NCBI RefSeq assembly: GCF_030012215.1
Contig: NZ_JASCXX010000004.1
Location: 231,077-295,076, forward strand
Origin: Anaerobaca lacustris
GTDB lineage: Bacteria; Planctomycetota; Phycisphaerae; Sedimentisphaerales; Anaerobacaceae
DNA: 64,000 bases
Reading direction: 5' to 3'
A program made the position numbers and the translations under genes. The notes under the pieces were generated by a model. That model had not been told where the DNA came from, did no database searches, and saw only the letters and a program-made list of their open reading frames with translations. Shown here in pieces: positions 26,678 through 35,512 of this stretch (its first letter is position 1; each line of letters begins with the position of its first letter).

Positions 26678-28468
26678 ATGCGGATCGCATACAAGAACAA
26701 CACTGTTGAGAAGATCGTAACGATTGTCAAGACCATCACGTCCGTCATAGTGGTGGCGTCCTTCGTAATTCTGTTCGGGTTCGACGAGCCGTTCGTTCCG
26801 GTGGCCGTCCTGTTCGGCGTCCAGCTCGGCATGCTGTGCATCTTCCTGGCTGGAAAGGTCGTTCGCTTCTTCAACGCCGAGTCGAAGAAAGAGTACCTCG
26901 TCGCCAACTGGTTCGAGGCCCCCATGCTCGCAGCGCTGGCGATCGCGGCCCTGGGTTCGGGGCGATGGTTCAGCGAGACCGAAGCCGACCGCGTGCGCCA
27001 TCTGGCCGTAGGCGTCTATCTGATCATCGAAGTCACGGTAAAAGTCTGCATCGCGACGGTGAGGCTGGCCGCCTCGGGCAAGAACCCGACCAAGACATTG
27101 ATCGCCAGCTTCGTGGTCCTGATCGTCACGGGCGGCGGACTGCTCATGCTCCCGCGGGCTTCCACGGCAGAGCCCCTGAGTCTCATCGACGCCTTGTTCA
27201 CCGCAACCAGCGCCACGTGCGTGACCGGCCTGGTCGTCAAGGACACCGGCCAGGACTTCACCTTCATGGGACAAGTCATCATCCTGATCCTGATCCAGCT
27301 CGGCGGCCTGGGCATCGTCGTCTTCGGGGCCGTTTTCGCGCTGCTGCTGGGGCAGGCCTTCAGCGTTCGCGAGTCGGTCGCGATGCAGGACGTGCTCAGC
27401 GCCCAGACGCTCAGCCGCATCGGCAATATGATCTTCTTCATCTTCGTCGCCACACTGATTGTCGAGGCCACCGGAGCCGCGCTGCTGTACCCCATGTGGG
27501 ACAGGGTCCCCGGCTGGCAGGACGAGGCGCACCCTCAATGGTTCTGCAGTGTCTTCCATTCGATCAGCGCGTTCTGCAATGCAGGCTTCGGCCTCTTCGA
27601 CGACAGCCTCATCCGCTACAACCGGCAGTGGCAGGTTTATGCCGTCATCTGCCCGCTGATCATCCTGGGCGGACTCGGGTTCGGCGTCCTCTACAACCTG
27701 GCCAACATGGCAGGCAACCGAATCCAACGGTCCGTCAAGAGACGCTTCCACAAGCAGTACAAGCTTCAAATGGAAGTCCCCAAGCGAATGCGCCTTCAGA
27801 CCAAGGTGGTCTTAAGCGTCAGTGCCCTGCTGATCGTCTTCGGCATGCTGGCCATTCTGCTGCTCGAACGCTACGCCGGCGCCCCTTCGACCGACCGGCG
27901 GCTCGACGTGCCGACCGCCTTGTTCCAGTCCGTCACGGCCCGGACCGCCGGGTTCAACACGGTCGATATCAGCGCGATGACCCCGTCCAGCAAGATCGTG
28001 CTGATGATGCTGATGTTCATCGGCGGCTCGCCCGGATCGAGCGCCGGCGGGATCAAGACGGTCACGCTGGCCGTCATCATTATGACGGTGTTGGCCACCC
28101 TGCGCAAACGCGGCGACGTCGAGATGTTCCGGCGCAGCGTGCGACTGGTCGTGGTCGGTCGCGCCATCACGGTCGCCCTGTTGTTCGTCGTGGTCCTGTT
28201 CGCCACCATGCTGGCGCTGAGCGTTACGGAAGCCCCCCTGTCGGGCGACTTCACCATGCTGGACCTCATGTTCGAATCGGCCTCGGCGCTGGGGACGGTG
28301 GGGCTCAGCACGGGGGTTACTCCCACTTTGACAACGGCCGGCAAGCTCATTATCATTGTCGTCATGCTGATTGGACGCCTCGGACCACTGACGCTGCTGG
28401 CGGCGCTGACGTTCAATCTGAAACCGATCCGGTATAACTACCCGGACGAGGCGATCATTGTCGGCTAA
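26678..28468 (+). CDS. trkH: TrkH/KtrB-type potassium transporter subunit
   Basis: 596 residues, integral membrane. The four repeated M1-P-M2 units of the superfamily are recognised by their filter-like loops: TATSATCVTGLVV, SAFCNAGFGLF, TARTAGFNTVD and SALGTVGLSTG, each with the selectivity Gly. An extra N-terminal block with three to four hydrophobic helices (about 10-135) precedes the core, making it longer than KtrB. It imports K+ driven by Na+ or H+ and gated by the cytosolic RCK protein encoded next, whose start lies 12 bases after its stop. Confidence 0.95.
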   Translation: MRIAYKNNTVEKIVTIVKTITSVIVVASFVILFGFDEPFVPVAVLFGVQLGMLCIFLAGKVVRFFNAESKKEYLVANWFEAPMLAALAIAALGSGRWFSETEADRVRHLAVGVYLIIEVTVKVCIATVRLAASGKNPTKTLIASFVVLIVTGGGLLMLPRASTAEPLSLIDALFTATSATCVTGLVVKDTGQDFTFMGQVIILILIQLGGLGIVVFGAVFALLLGQAFSVRESVAMQDVLSAQTLSRIGNMIFFIFVATLIVEATGAALLYPMWDRVPGWQDEAHPQWFCSVFHSISAFCNAGFGLFDDSLIRYNRQWQVYAVICPLIILGGLGFGVLYNLANMAGNRIQRSVKRRFHKQYKLQMEVPKRMRLQTKVVLSVSALLIVFGMLAILLLERYAGAPSTDRRLDVPTALFQSVTARTAGFNTVDISAMTPSSKIVLMMLMFIGGSPGSSAGGIKTVTLAVIIMTVLATLRKRGDVEMFRRSVRLVVVGRAITVALLFVVVLFATMLALSVTEAPLSGDFTMLDLMFESASALGTVGLSTGVTPTLTTAGKLIIIVVMLIGRLGPLTLLAALTFNLKPIRYNYPDEAIIVG

Positions 28469-28480
28469 GGAATGAACTGC

Positions 28481-29161
28481 ATGAGACGATTTGTCGTCAT
28501 AGGCTTGGGACGTTTCGGTCAGAAGCTGGCCATCGCACTGGCGATGAGCGGCTCGGAGGTCATCGCCATCGACCGGGACCGAAACGAGGTCGAGCGGATC
28601 CGGGACCAGGTCAGCCACGCCGTCCGTCTCGACAGCACCGACGAAGAGGCCATGAGGGCCCAGGGTGTCGACAAGGCCGACGTCGCCATCATCGCACTGG
28701 GCCAGGAGAGCTTCGAGGCCGCCATCCTCACCGTCGTGAACGTCCGTCAGATGGGCGTCAAGCAGATCTACGCGCGAGCCGAGAGTCTCATCGCCGGCGA
28801 GGTCTTCTCCAAGGTCGGCGCGACGGAGGTGATCTATCCGGAGATCGAATCGGCCCAGCGCTGGGCGTACAAGCTCATCGCCCCCCAGATCGGCGAGAAG
28901 ATCGACTTCGGTCCGGGTTACAGCCTCGCCCGGATCAAGGCCCCGCCCAGCTTCGACGGCAAGACCGTCATGGACCTGCAACTGCGCCAGAAGTACAAGG
29001 TGAACCTGGTGATCATCAAGCGCGGCGATGAGTCAAAGGCCCGCAAGGACGAGAAGGAGTCGATCTTCAACATCCCGATGCCCGACACCATCGTCTACGC
29101 CGACGACATCCTGATGGTTGCCGGCTTCGACGCCGATCTCGCCAAACTCCCCCAGGAGTAG
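28481..29161 (+). CDS. trkA: TrkA/KtrA-type RCK regulatory subunit
   Basis: 226 residues, cytoplasmic. An RCK_N Rossmann domain begins RRFVVIGLGRFGQKLA (nucleotide-binding GxGxxG) with an acidic residue at the end of the second strand (IAIDRD). RCK_C follows from about residue 140 (FGPGYSLARIKAP to the end). It binds ATP/ADP or NAD(H) and gates the TrkH channel encoded immediately upstream. ATG 28481 has AAGG 10 bases before it; ATG 28472 is too close to that site. Confidence 0.95.
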   Translation: MRRFVVIGLGRFGQKLAIALAMSGSEVIAIDRDRNEVERIRDQVSHAVRLDSTDEEAMRAQGVDKADVAIIALGQESFEAAILTVVNVRQMGVKQIYARAESLIAGEVFSKVGATEVIYPEIESAQRWAYKLIAPQIGEKIDFGPGYSLARIKAPPSFDGKTVMDLQLRQKYKVNLVIIKRGDESKARKDEKESIFNIPMPDTIVYADDILMVAGFDADLAKLPQE

Positions 29162-29195
29162 TCTTTCGGGAGAACCTTCCGATCCCGACAGCAGG

Positions 29196-30182
29196 TCACT
29201 CCGCGCGGTGCCGGCGGAGAAGGTCGAGGAAGGCCTGCATGTCGGCCGGCAAGGGCGCCTCGAAGCGGACGCGCTGCTCGGTGGTCGGGTGGGTGAATTC
29301 GAGGGTCCAGGCGTGCAGGGCGCAGCGCGCGATGACGGGCTCCTCGACCTCCGGCTCGGTGTCGGCCAGTTGCCAGGGGTAGACGAGTTTGCCGCCATAC
29401 ATGTCGTCGGCGACGATCGGGTGCTTCAGGTGCGAGAGGTGCACGCGAATCTGATGCGTCCGACCGGTCCGGGGCTTGCAGTGGATCAGCGAGAACCCGC
29501 GAAACGCCTCGATCACCTCATAGAACGTTACCGCTTCTTTGCCCGTCTCGGGGCGGACAGCGTACTTCTCCCGAATCTTCGGATGCACGCCGAGCGGCGC
29601 ATCGATCCGATCGGCGGTCAGTTCGGGCGTGCCGTGGACAATGGCCAGATAGCTCTTCTCCACCTGCCGCAATTCGAACTGCTTGGCGACCTTCCACTGG
29701 GCCGCATCGTGCTTGGTCACCACCATCACACCCGTCGTGTTGCGGTCGAGCCGGTGGACGATGCCGGGACGGAACTCACCCAGCCCACTGGAGAGATGCT
29801 CCGAGTAATGCGCCAGAGCATTGACTAGCGTTCCGTGCTTGTTGCCCCGCGCTGGATGAACGATCAGGTCGGGAGGCTTGTTCAGGACGATCAGATCATC
29901 ATCCTCATAGAGAACGTTCAGGGGGATGTCCTCCGGTTCGATCTCCTTCTTCTCCGGCTCGGGCATCACGAACTCGATCACGTCGCGGTGGCTGAGCTTG
30001 AAGCTGGGCTTGACGGGCTCGCCGTTGACCTTGACGGAGCCGGCCTTGATCGCATTCTGGATGAAGTGCCGACTCAGATTACGGAAGCGGCCGTGCAGGT
30101 ACTTGTCGATTCTCCGCTCGCGCAGGGAAACGCCCACGTGAAGCGTCACCGGCTGACCGTAGGGTTCGGGCAACTCGCACAT
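29196..30182 (-). CDS. rluD: RluD-family 23S rRNA pseudouridine synthase
   Basis: 328 residues. An N-terminal S4 RNA-binding domain (about 15-80: RRIDKYLHGRF, KAGSVKVNG) is followed by the catalytic domain with LYEDDDLIVLNKP and the catalytic Asp in GIVHRLDRNTTG. KPRTGRTHQIRVHLSHL and DDMYGG complete the RluA/C/D signature. It isomerises specific uridines in large-subunit rRNA; which member of the subfamily it is cannot be settled by eye. ATG 30182 begins the conserved part. The gene lies 10 bases after the TPR-like gene on the same strand. Confidence 0.93.
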   Translation of the reverse strand: MCELPEPYGQPVTLHVGVSLRERRIDKYLHGRFRNLSRHFIQNAIKAGSVKVNGEPVKPSFKLSHRDVIEFVMPEPEKKEIEPEDIPLNVLYEDDDLIVLNKPPDLIVHPARGNKHGTLVNALAHYSEHLSSGLGEFRPGIVHRLDRNTTGVMVVTKHDAAQWKVAKQFELRQVEKSYLAIVHGTPELTADRIDAPLGVHPKIREKYAVRPETGKEAVTFYEVIEAFRGFSLIHCKPRTGRTHQIRVHLSHLKHPIVADDMYGGKLVYPWQLADTEPEVEEPVIARCALHAWTLEFTHPTTEQRVRFEAPLPADMQAFLDLLRRHRAE

Positions 30183-30192
30183 GGCACGGCTG

Positions 30193-31023
30193 TCAGTTGC
30201 TCGCCGGCTCGTTGGCCTCGCCGACGGCCGTCTCCGGCGCCGCGATCGAATTCGTGTCGGGAGCGACGGGCTCACTGCCTTCGAAGAAGACATCCTCGGC
30301 CGGGGGGATCTGAATCGTCGGAATCGAAGCCCCCTCCGGCGCAGGCGGCGCCGGTTTGAACGCGACGGCGCCGCGATAGTCATCGACGGTCAGGAGACGA
30401 TTGGCCGCGCCGGCCTGCGCGGCCGTGCCGTCGTAGGCGGCGTTCTGCGCCACGGCCCGGTACATCTCCTTGGCCCTGTCGAAGTTGCCCAGCTCTTCCT
30501 CGCACAATCCCAATCCGAACTCCGCTGTGGCCGCCAGAACCGGGATCGACGATGCACGGGTCAGGGCCTCCTGGTAGCTGTTCTGCGCCTGCGCAATCTG
30601 CCTGGCGACCTCCTCGCCGCCGGCGCCGGCCAGACGAAAGTGCAGTTCGCTGCGCAGCGCCTCGGCGCGCTTGATCAACGCCAATGCGGCCATGCGGTCG
30701 TCGCGGCTGCCTTCGGCGAACGTCTCGAGATCCTGCGCGATGGGAAGCAGAGCGACCGACTGGTCCGTTCCCTGGCTGGCGGCCCGCGCGATGGCCATCT
30801 TCTGAGCGGGGATCTGCGTTACCAGGTGGGTCAACTGCACCTGCTGCCGAACCGAGATCACGTCCTTCCGATAAAACCGCATGAAATACACGCCAATCAC
30901 GAGAACGAGCACCACACCGGCGCCGATCAGCGTCGACCGATTCTCCTGGACCCACTGGGGAAAGTGCGCCAGCCAGTCGGCCAACTCGTTGGTCTTCAAT
31001 TCATGCCGATGATCCGATTTCAT
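30193..31023 (-). CDS. Membrane-anchored TPR-like protein
   Basis: 276 residues. A hydrophilic N-terminal segment (KTNELADWLAHFPQWVQEN) precedes one transmembrane helix (about 31-48). The rest, probably periplasmic, is helical with TPR-like character (AATAEFGLGLCEEELGNFDRAKEMYRAV) and ends in a Pro/Glu-rich tail. This topology is like YfgM-type ancillary proteins of the Sec translocon, which is inference only. It is transcribed from the divergent promoter pair at 31092-31137 and followed closely by rluD. Confidence 0.8.
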   Translation of the reverse strand: MKSDHRHELKTNELADWLAHFPQWVQENRSTLIGAGVVLVLVIGVYFMRFYRKDVISVRQQVQLTHLVTQIPAQKMAIARAASQGTDQSVALLPIAQDLETFAEGSRDDRMAALALIKRAEALRSELHFRLAGAGGEEVARQIAQAQNSYQEALTRASSIPVLAATAEFGLGLCEEELGNFDRAKEMYRAVAQNAAYDGTAAQAGAANRLLTVDDYRGAVAFKPAPPAPEGASIPTIQIPPAEDVFFEGSEPVAPDTNSIAAPETAVGEANEPASN

Positions 31024-31091
31024 TATGGTTCTCCATGTCCACGCCAGAACACGCCGGCCCGGTTATCGGGCCATGCAAAAGACAAGCCCTT

Positions 31092-31119
31092 ATCCTACCA
31101 AATTCGCCTTGCAATGCAA
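31092..31119 (-). promoter_or_regulatory. Promoter of the TPR-like/rluD operon
   Basis: Minus-strand TTGCAT (31119-31114), 16-bp spacer, TAGGAT (31097-31092). Its -35 overlaps the plus-strand promoter for the S55 protease gene. Confidence 0.5.
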
Positions 31120-31137
31120 CCTTCGCAAAGGTAGAAT
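31109..31137 (+). promoter_or_regulatory. Promoter of the S55 protease gene
   Basis: TTGCAA (31109-31114), 17-bp spacer, TAGAAT (31132-31137). The predicted start of transcription near 31144 fits the ATG at 31169 and rules out upstream in-frame starts. Confidence 0.55.
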
Positions 31138-31168
31138 TTTGCGGCTGCTACTCATTGAAAGGATGCCC

Positions 31169-33046
31169 ATGCTGGGGATGGACGCTGAGCCACGCCAGAA
31201 CGCGAAGAGATTCACCTGCCTCGACCGGCATCACGCGCTCGTCATCGGCCTTCTCGCACTGGTGGTCGCCGTAGCGCCGGCCTCAGAGGGTCGGGCCTCC
31301 GGCGAGGTTGCGTGGGACCCGCAGCGGTATATCGGCATCGAGGAAATCAAGCCCGGCATGGAGGCGTATTGCCTCACCGATTACGGGGACGCCGGGATCG
31401 AAAAGTTTGAATTGAAGGTATTGGACGTCGTGTATAACATCGACCCGGGCCAGAACGCGATCCTGGTGATGGGTCTGGACGAGCGTTTCAAACACACGGG
31501 CGTGGTGGGCGGATGCAGCGGCTCGCCGGTCTACATCGACGGCCGTCTGGCCGGAGCGCTGGCCTTCGGTTGGACCTTCGCGAAGGACCCTCTGTACGGC
31601 GTAACCCCGATCAAGGAGATGCTCGAGGTCGGACGGACAAACCCGACGCTGACGGCCCGGGGGACCACGCGGTCGTCGGCGTTCGCCTTCGATTTCTCCA
31701 AACCCATCAACGTGGCCTATGTCAGCGAACAGGTTCTCAATCGCAGGCTCATCGCGCCGGTCCACGCCGGCGGCGCCAGCGCTCTGCCCTGTCCATTGCT
31801 GATCTCCGGTCTTCCGAGCGAGGCCTGTCGAGAAGTCGCCTCCCACTTCGACGCCATGGGATTCATGGCCGTTCCGGGCCTCAGCGGCGCCGCCGCGACG
31901 GGAGACGACGCGGCTCTGGAACTGCAGCCCGGGGGTACGCTGACCGTGCCCCTGGTCTCGGGTGATATCAACATCAACGTGCTCGGCACCGTGACCGAGG
32001 TCCGCGGCGATCGCGTGTACGGCTTCGGGCACAGCTTCCTCGGGTACGGCCCAGTCAATCTGCCCATGGCCGGCGGCAAGGTCTACACGGTCATCTCCAA
32101 CGTGATGCGTTCGTTCAAGCTGGGCACGGCAGGCAAGATTGTCGGCGCCATTACGGTCGACGAGACGACCGCCGTCTCCGGACGGATCGGCGCCGAGCCC
32201 AACCTGGTGCCGATGTCGATTCGTATCGAGCGGTACAACGACAGCGAGCCCCGCACTTACAACTGCCGGCTCGCCTACAATGAGACGCTGACGGCCATGC
32301 TGGCTCGTTCGGCCGTGGCCGGAGCGGCCCTGCGACTGGGCCCCTTGCCCCCCGAACACACGATCGAGTATACCGCCGCAATCAACCTGGACGACGGACA
32401 GTCCATCCGCTTTGAGAACGTCTCCGCGAGCATGGGACTGGTGGAGCCCGTTTCCGAGATCGTCGGCACCGTGGCCCTGCTCATGAACAGTCCCTACGGG
32501 TCCACCCGGATCGAGTCGATGGATTTCGCGGCCCGCATTCGACCCGACGGCATCTATTCGCACCTCTGGTCGGTCGATGTCGCCACCCCGAAGGTCAAAG
32601 CCGGCGACGACGTCGAAGTGAGCGTCGTTGTCGAATCCTACCTTGCCGAGAAGAGGAGGTATCGTGTCACGGTGCCGATACCGAAAGACGTCGCCCCCGG
32701 AAAGTACGGCCTGATGCTCTGCGGGGCGCCGGAATACGAACGCTTCCTGGCCAAGACCGTTCCGCACCGCTTCATCGCCACGAACCATCAATCGCTCGTG
32801 GATGCGCTGAACATGGTGTTGAATATCCCTCGGACCAAGCTCTACTGCGTTCTCGTGCTGCCGCCCGGCGGCATCACGCTCGACAGGGCGGAACTGCCCA
32901 ACCTGCCGGAAACCAAGAGCATCGTCCTGCAAAGCGACAAGCGGCCGATGAGGGTCCAGCCGTATCCGCACTGGATCGAGAGAACCGTGGAGACGGGCAC
33001 CGTAATTCGCGACAGAGAGATCGTACCCATCGTAGTGGAAGAGTGA
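31169..33046 (+). CDS. Secreted SpoIVB (S55) family serine peptidase
   Basis: 625 residues. N-terminal signal or anchor (about 22-42). The S55 core has an N-terminal IKPGMEAYCLTDYG, the Ser motif GGCSGSPVYIDG (Ser117/Ser119) followed by GALAFGW and YGVTPIKEML, and the His motif YGFGHSFLGYGPVNLP (His288). In Bacillus SpoIVB the His comes before the Ser; here the order is reversed, as in the S55-like proteins I recall from non-sporulating bacteria. The C-terminal 250 residues are beta-rich and of unknown role. TGAAAGG lies 6 bases before ATG 31169. Probable substrates are other exported proteins; no sporulation context exists here. Confidence 0.85.
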   Translation: MLGMDAEPRQNAKRFTCLDRHHALVIGLLALVVAVAPASEGRASGEVAWDPQRYIGIEEIKPGMEAYCLTDYGDAGIEKFELKVLDVVYNIDPGQNAILVMGLDERFKHTGVVGGCSGSPVYIDGRLAGALAFGWTFAKDPLYGVTPIKEMLEVGRTNPTLTARGTTRSSAFAFDFSKPINVAYVSEQVLNRRLIAPVHAGGASALPCPLLISGLPSEACREVASHFDAMGFMAVPGLSGAAATGDDAALELQPGGTLTVPLVSGDININVLGTVTEVRGDRVYGFGHSFLGYGPVNLPMAGGKVYTVISNVMRSFKLGTAGKIVGAITVDETTAVSGRIGAEPNLVPMSIRIERYNDSEPRTYNCRLAYNETLTAMLARSAVAGAALRLGPLPPEHTIEYTAAINLDDGQSIRFENVSASMGLVEPVSEIVGTVALLMNSPYGSTRIESMDFAARIRPDGIYSHLWSVDVATPKVKAGDDVEVSVVVESYLAEKRRYRVTVPIPKDVAPGKYGLMLCGAPEYERFLAKTVPHRFIATNHQSLVDALNMVLNIPRTKLYCVLVLPPGGITLDRAELPNLPETKSIVLQSDKRPMRVQPYPHWIERTVETGTVIRDREIVPIVVEE

Positions 33047-33208
33047 TCCGGCCGGCGTACGGCGGCCGAGACGCTGCCGAGTCATATACGGAAGATTCCG
33101 GCCGGCAGGAGAGAGCAAGACGCAAGAGTTGAGAGAAAACGTTTCCGCTCGGCCAAGAGGTCGTCCAACCGAATCGTTGAGACGGGATGCTCAAGACAGG
33201 GAGTTGAG

Positions 33209-35485
33209 ATGAGAATGGAATTTCGCCGTTTGAATCCGTTGCGGATCGCCGCATTGACGCTGATGATCGGCCTGCTGGTCGGCCCGAGTGGAGCGGTGAC
33301 CAGCAAGATCACGCGGCAGGCCAGCAGCAAGCAGTTTCTCGAAGGCAAGGCCGAAGGTGTCGTGATCAGTTCCCGGGGGACCCTCCAACTGGGCCGCGCC
33401 GCCAAGGTGCTCGCCTCCGAGTTCGATGATGTCTGGTCGGTCAACAGCATCGTGGCCAGTGGGGGCTCGATCTACATCGGCACCAGTCCCAACGGCAGCA
33501 TCTACAAGTACCGCCTGGGCGCCCTGACGAAGATCTACCCGGCTGAAGGCCAGGCCGTCATCGACAAGGACCGGCCCGCTGTCGCGAAGGCCTCGGAGGA
33601 CGGCGAGGTCGTCGAACAGGACGAGCGATTCTCCAACGAGCACATCTTCGCCATGGCGGTCGATGTGGCCGGCCGGCTGGTGGTCGGCATCAGCGGCGAC
33701 AATTGCCGCCTCTGCCGCTATGAAACGGGCGCGATGGAGACGATCTTCGAGCCGAGCGACGCCAAGTATATCTTCGCGATCGAAACGGACAGCGTCGGCA
33801 ATCTCTATATCGGCACGGGCCCGGAAGGCAAGATCTACGTCCTCGATCCGTCGGGGAAGGTCGCCCAACTCGTGTACGACAGTCCCGACAAGAACATCCT
33901 GTCGCTGGTGGCCGGCAAGGACGGCTTCGTCTACGCCGGAAGCGACACCCGGGGTCTGGTGTACAAGATCAACCCCCGCAACAAGTCGGCTACGGTCCTT
34001 TACGACAGCGAGGAGCCTGAGATCAGCGCGTTGCTCTTCGCCGGTGGGGCGCCGACGGAAACGGGGTACCTCTATGCCACTGCAACGTCGGCCAAGGTCG
34101 TTCAGAACGAGCAGAAGTTCGCGGCCGACCAGGCCGTGTCCGGACGGCCGGAACCCAAAGAACAGGAGGACCGTGGCAGCCCATCCGATAGCAACGGCGG
34201 CCTGAAGCTCAAGATCCCGAACACCAAAACAGATACCGACAAGAAACCTGCTCAGCGGCCCACGCCGGTCGCCCGAGGCAGCAAGCCGGGAACCGCCAGC
34301 TACATCTACAAGATCTCCAAGCAGGGGTACGTCACGGAGCTGTTCAGCGAATCAGCGGTCTTTCTGTGTCTGGCCGAACAGGACGGCACCATCCTTCTCG
34401 GGTCGGGCAACAGCGGCCAAGTCTTTGCGATCGACCCCGACGCGGAGCGCAGCACCATCCTCTACGAAGATGAGCGGGCGGCCCAGATCACAGCACTGGC
34501 CACCATCGAAGGGGACGTGTACATCGGGACCGCCAATCCGGCCAAGCTCGTGCTGCTGTCTCCGGACTACGCATCGAACGGAACGTATGTCTCCGGCCTG
34601 ATCGACGCCGGCCAGCCCGCCCGGTGGGGCAAGCTGCAGATCGACGCCGACATCCCTCGCGGCTGCAAGATCATGGTCGCAAGCCGCAGCGGAAACGTCA
34701 AGGATGCCAACGATCCAACCTTCTCCGACTGGACCGAGCAGGTCGAGATCACCGAGCCGATCCAGTTGCGCTGTCCGCTCGGACGTTTCTGTCAGTACAA
34801 GTTGACGCTGCAAACCCAGGATGGGAAGAGGACACCGCTGGTCCGCGAGGTGGCCGTGGCCAGCACGGTCCCGAACCTGGCGCCCCGGGTCGAATCGGTG
34901 GAAGTCACCCGACAGACCGGCTCGGGCAAGGAAGGCGTCTTCAAGATCAGCTATAAGGCCAGCGACGAAAACGACGACACGCTCATCCATACGATCGACT
35001 TCCGGAAGATCGGAAGGGACACTTGGATCCAACTGAAAGACGAGATCGAAGGCGACAGCCACGAGTGGGACGGCAAGACGGTGGAAGACGGCCGGTATGA
35101 AGTCCGCGTGGTCGCCAGCGACGAGCGCAGCAACAGCCCCTCGACGAAGCTGACGGGCAGCCGGATCAGCGACCCGATCATCGTCGACAATACCCCTCCG
35201 GTCATTCGCAAGTACAGCCTCGATAAGACCGGCCGGACCGCCACACTCAAACTCCAGGTCACGGACGAGTTAAGTGTAATCAGCAAGCTCGAATACACGA
35301 TCAACAGCAATGCCCAATGGAAGAGCACCCTGCCGGACGATCTGATCTTCGACACGACGGATGAGAGCTTCACGATCGTCACCGAGGAACTGGCCCCGGG
35401 CGAGCATATCATCGCACTGAGGATCAGCGACAGCGCCGGAAACACGACCTACAGGACCTTTGAGGTCAGCATGCTGGGCAATTAG
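33209..35485 (+). CDS. Secreted beta-propeller protein with C-terminal Ig-like region
   Basis: 758 residues with a signal peptide (about 12-29). Residues 75-470 contain repeated blades of the form IYIGTSPNGSIYKY, LYIGTGPEGKIYVLD, FVYAGSDTRGLVYKIN and ILLGSGNSGQVFAIDPD, so a multi-bladed propeller, interrupted by a Lys/Asp/Pro-rich linker (about 310-355). The C-terminal part (about 560-755) resembles Ig/fibronectin-like modules with a VRVVASDE strand and DNTPPVI. No enzymatic motif. It follows the S55 peptidase gene by about 160 bases, and a scaffold or ligand-binding role is possible. CAGGGAG lies just before the ATG. Confidence 0.8.
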   Translation: MRMEFRRLNPLRIAALTLMIGLLVGPSGAVTSKITRQASSKQFLEGKAEGVVISSRGTLQLGRAAKVLASEFDDVWSVNSIVASGGSIYIGTSPNGSIYKYRLGALTKIYPAEGQAVIDKDRPAVAKASEDGEVVEQDERFSNEHIFAMAVDVAGRLVVGISGDNCRLCRYETGAMETIFEPSDAKYIFAIETDSVGNLYIGTGPEGKIYVLDPSGKVAQLVYDSPDKNILSLVAGKDGFVYAGSDTRGLVYKINPRNKSATVLYDSEEPEISALLFAGGAPTETGYLYATATSAKVVQNEQKFAADQAVSGRPEPKEQEDRGSPSDSNGGLKLKIPNTKTDTDKKPAQRPTPVARGSKPGTASYIYKISKQGYVTELFSESAVFLCLAEQDGTILLGSGNSGQVFAIDPDAERSTILYEDERAAQITALATIEGDVYIGTANPAKLVLLSPDYASNGTYVSGLIDAGQPARWGKLQIDADIPRGCKIMVASRSGNVKDANDPTFSDWTEQVEITEPIQLRCPLGRFCQYKLTLQTQDGKRTPLVREVAVASTVPNLAPRVESVEVTRQTGSGKEGVFKISYKASDENDDTLIHTIDFRKIGRDTWIQLKDEIEGDSHEWDGKTVEDGRYEVRVVASDERSNSPSTKLTGSRISDPIIVDNTPPVIRKYSLDKTGRTATLKLQVTDELSVISKLEYTINSNAQWKSTLPDDLIFDTTDESFTIVTEELAPGEHIIALRISDSAGNTTYRTFEVSMLGN

Positions 35486-35512
35486 CCCACCGGGCCGAGG
35501 GGCGTTGCCATC

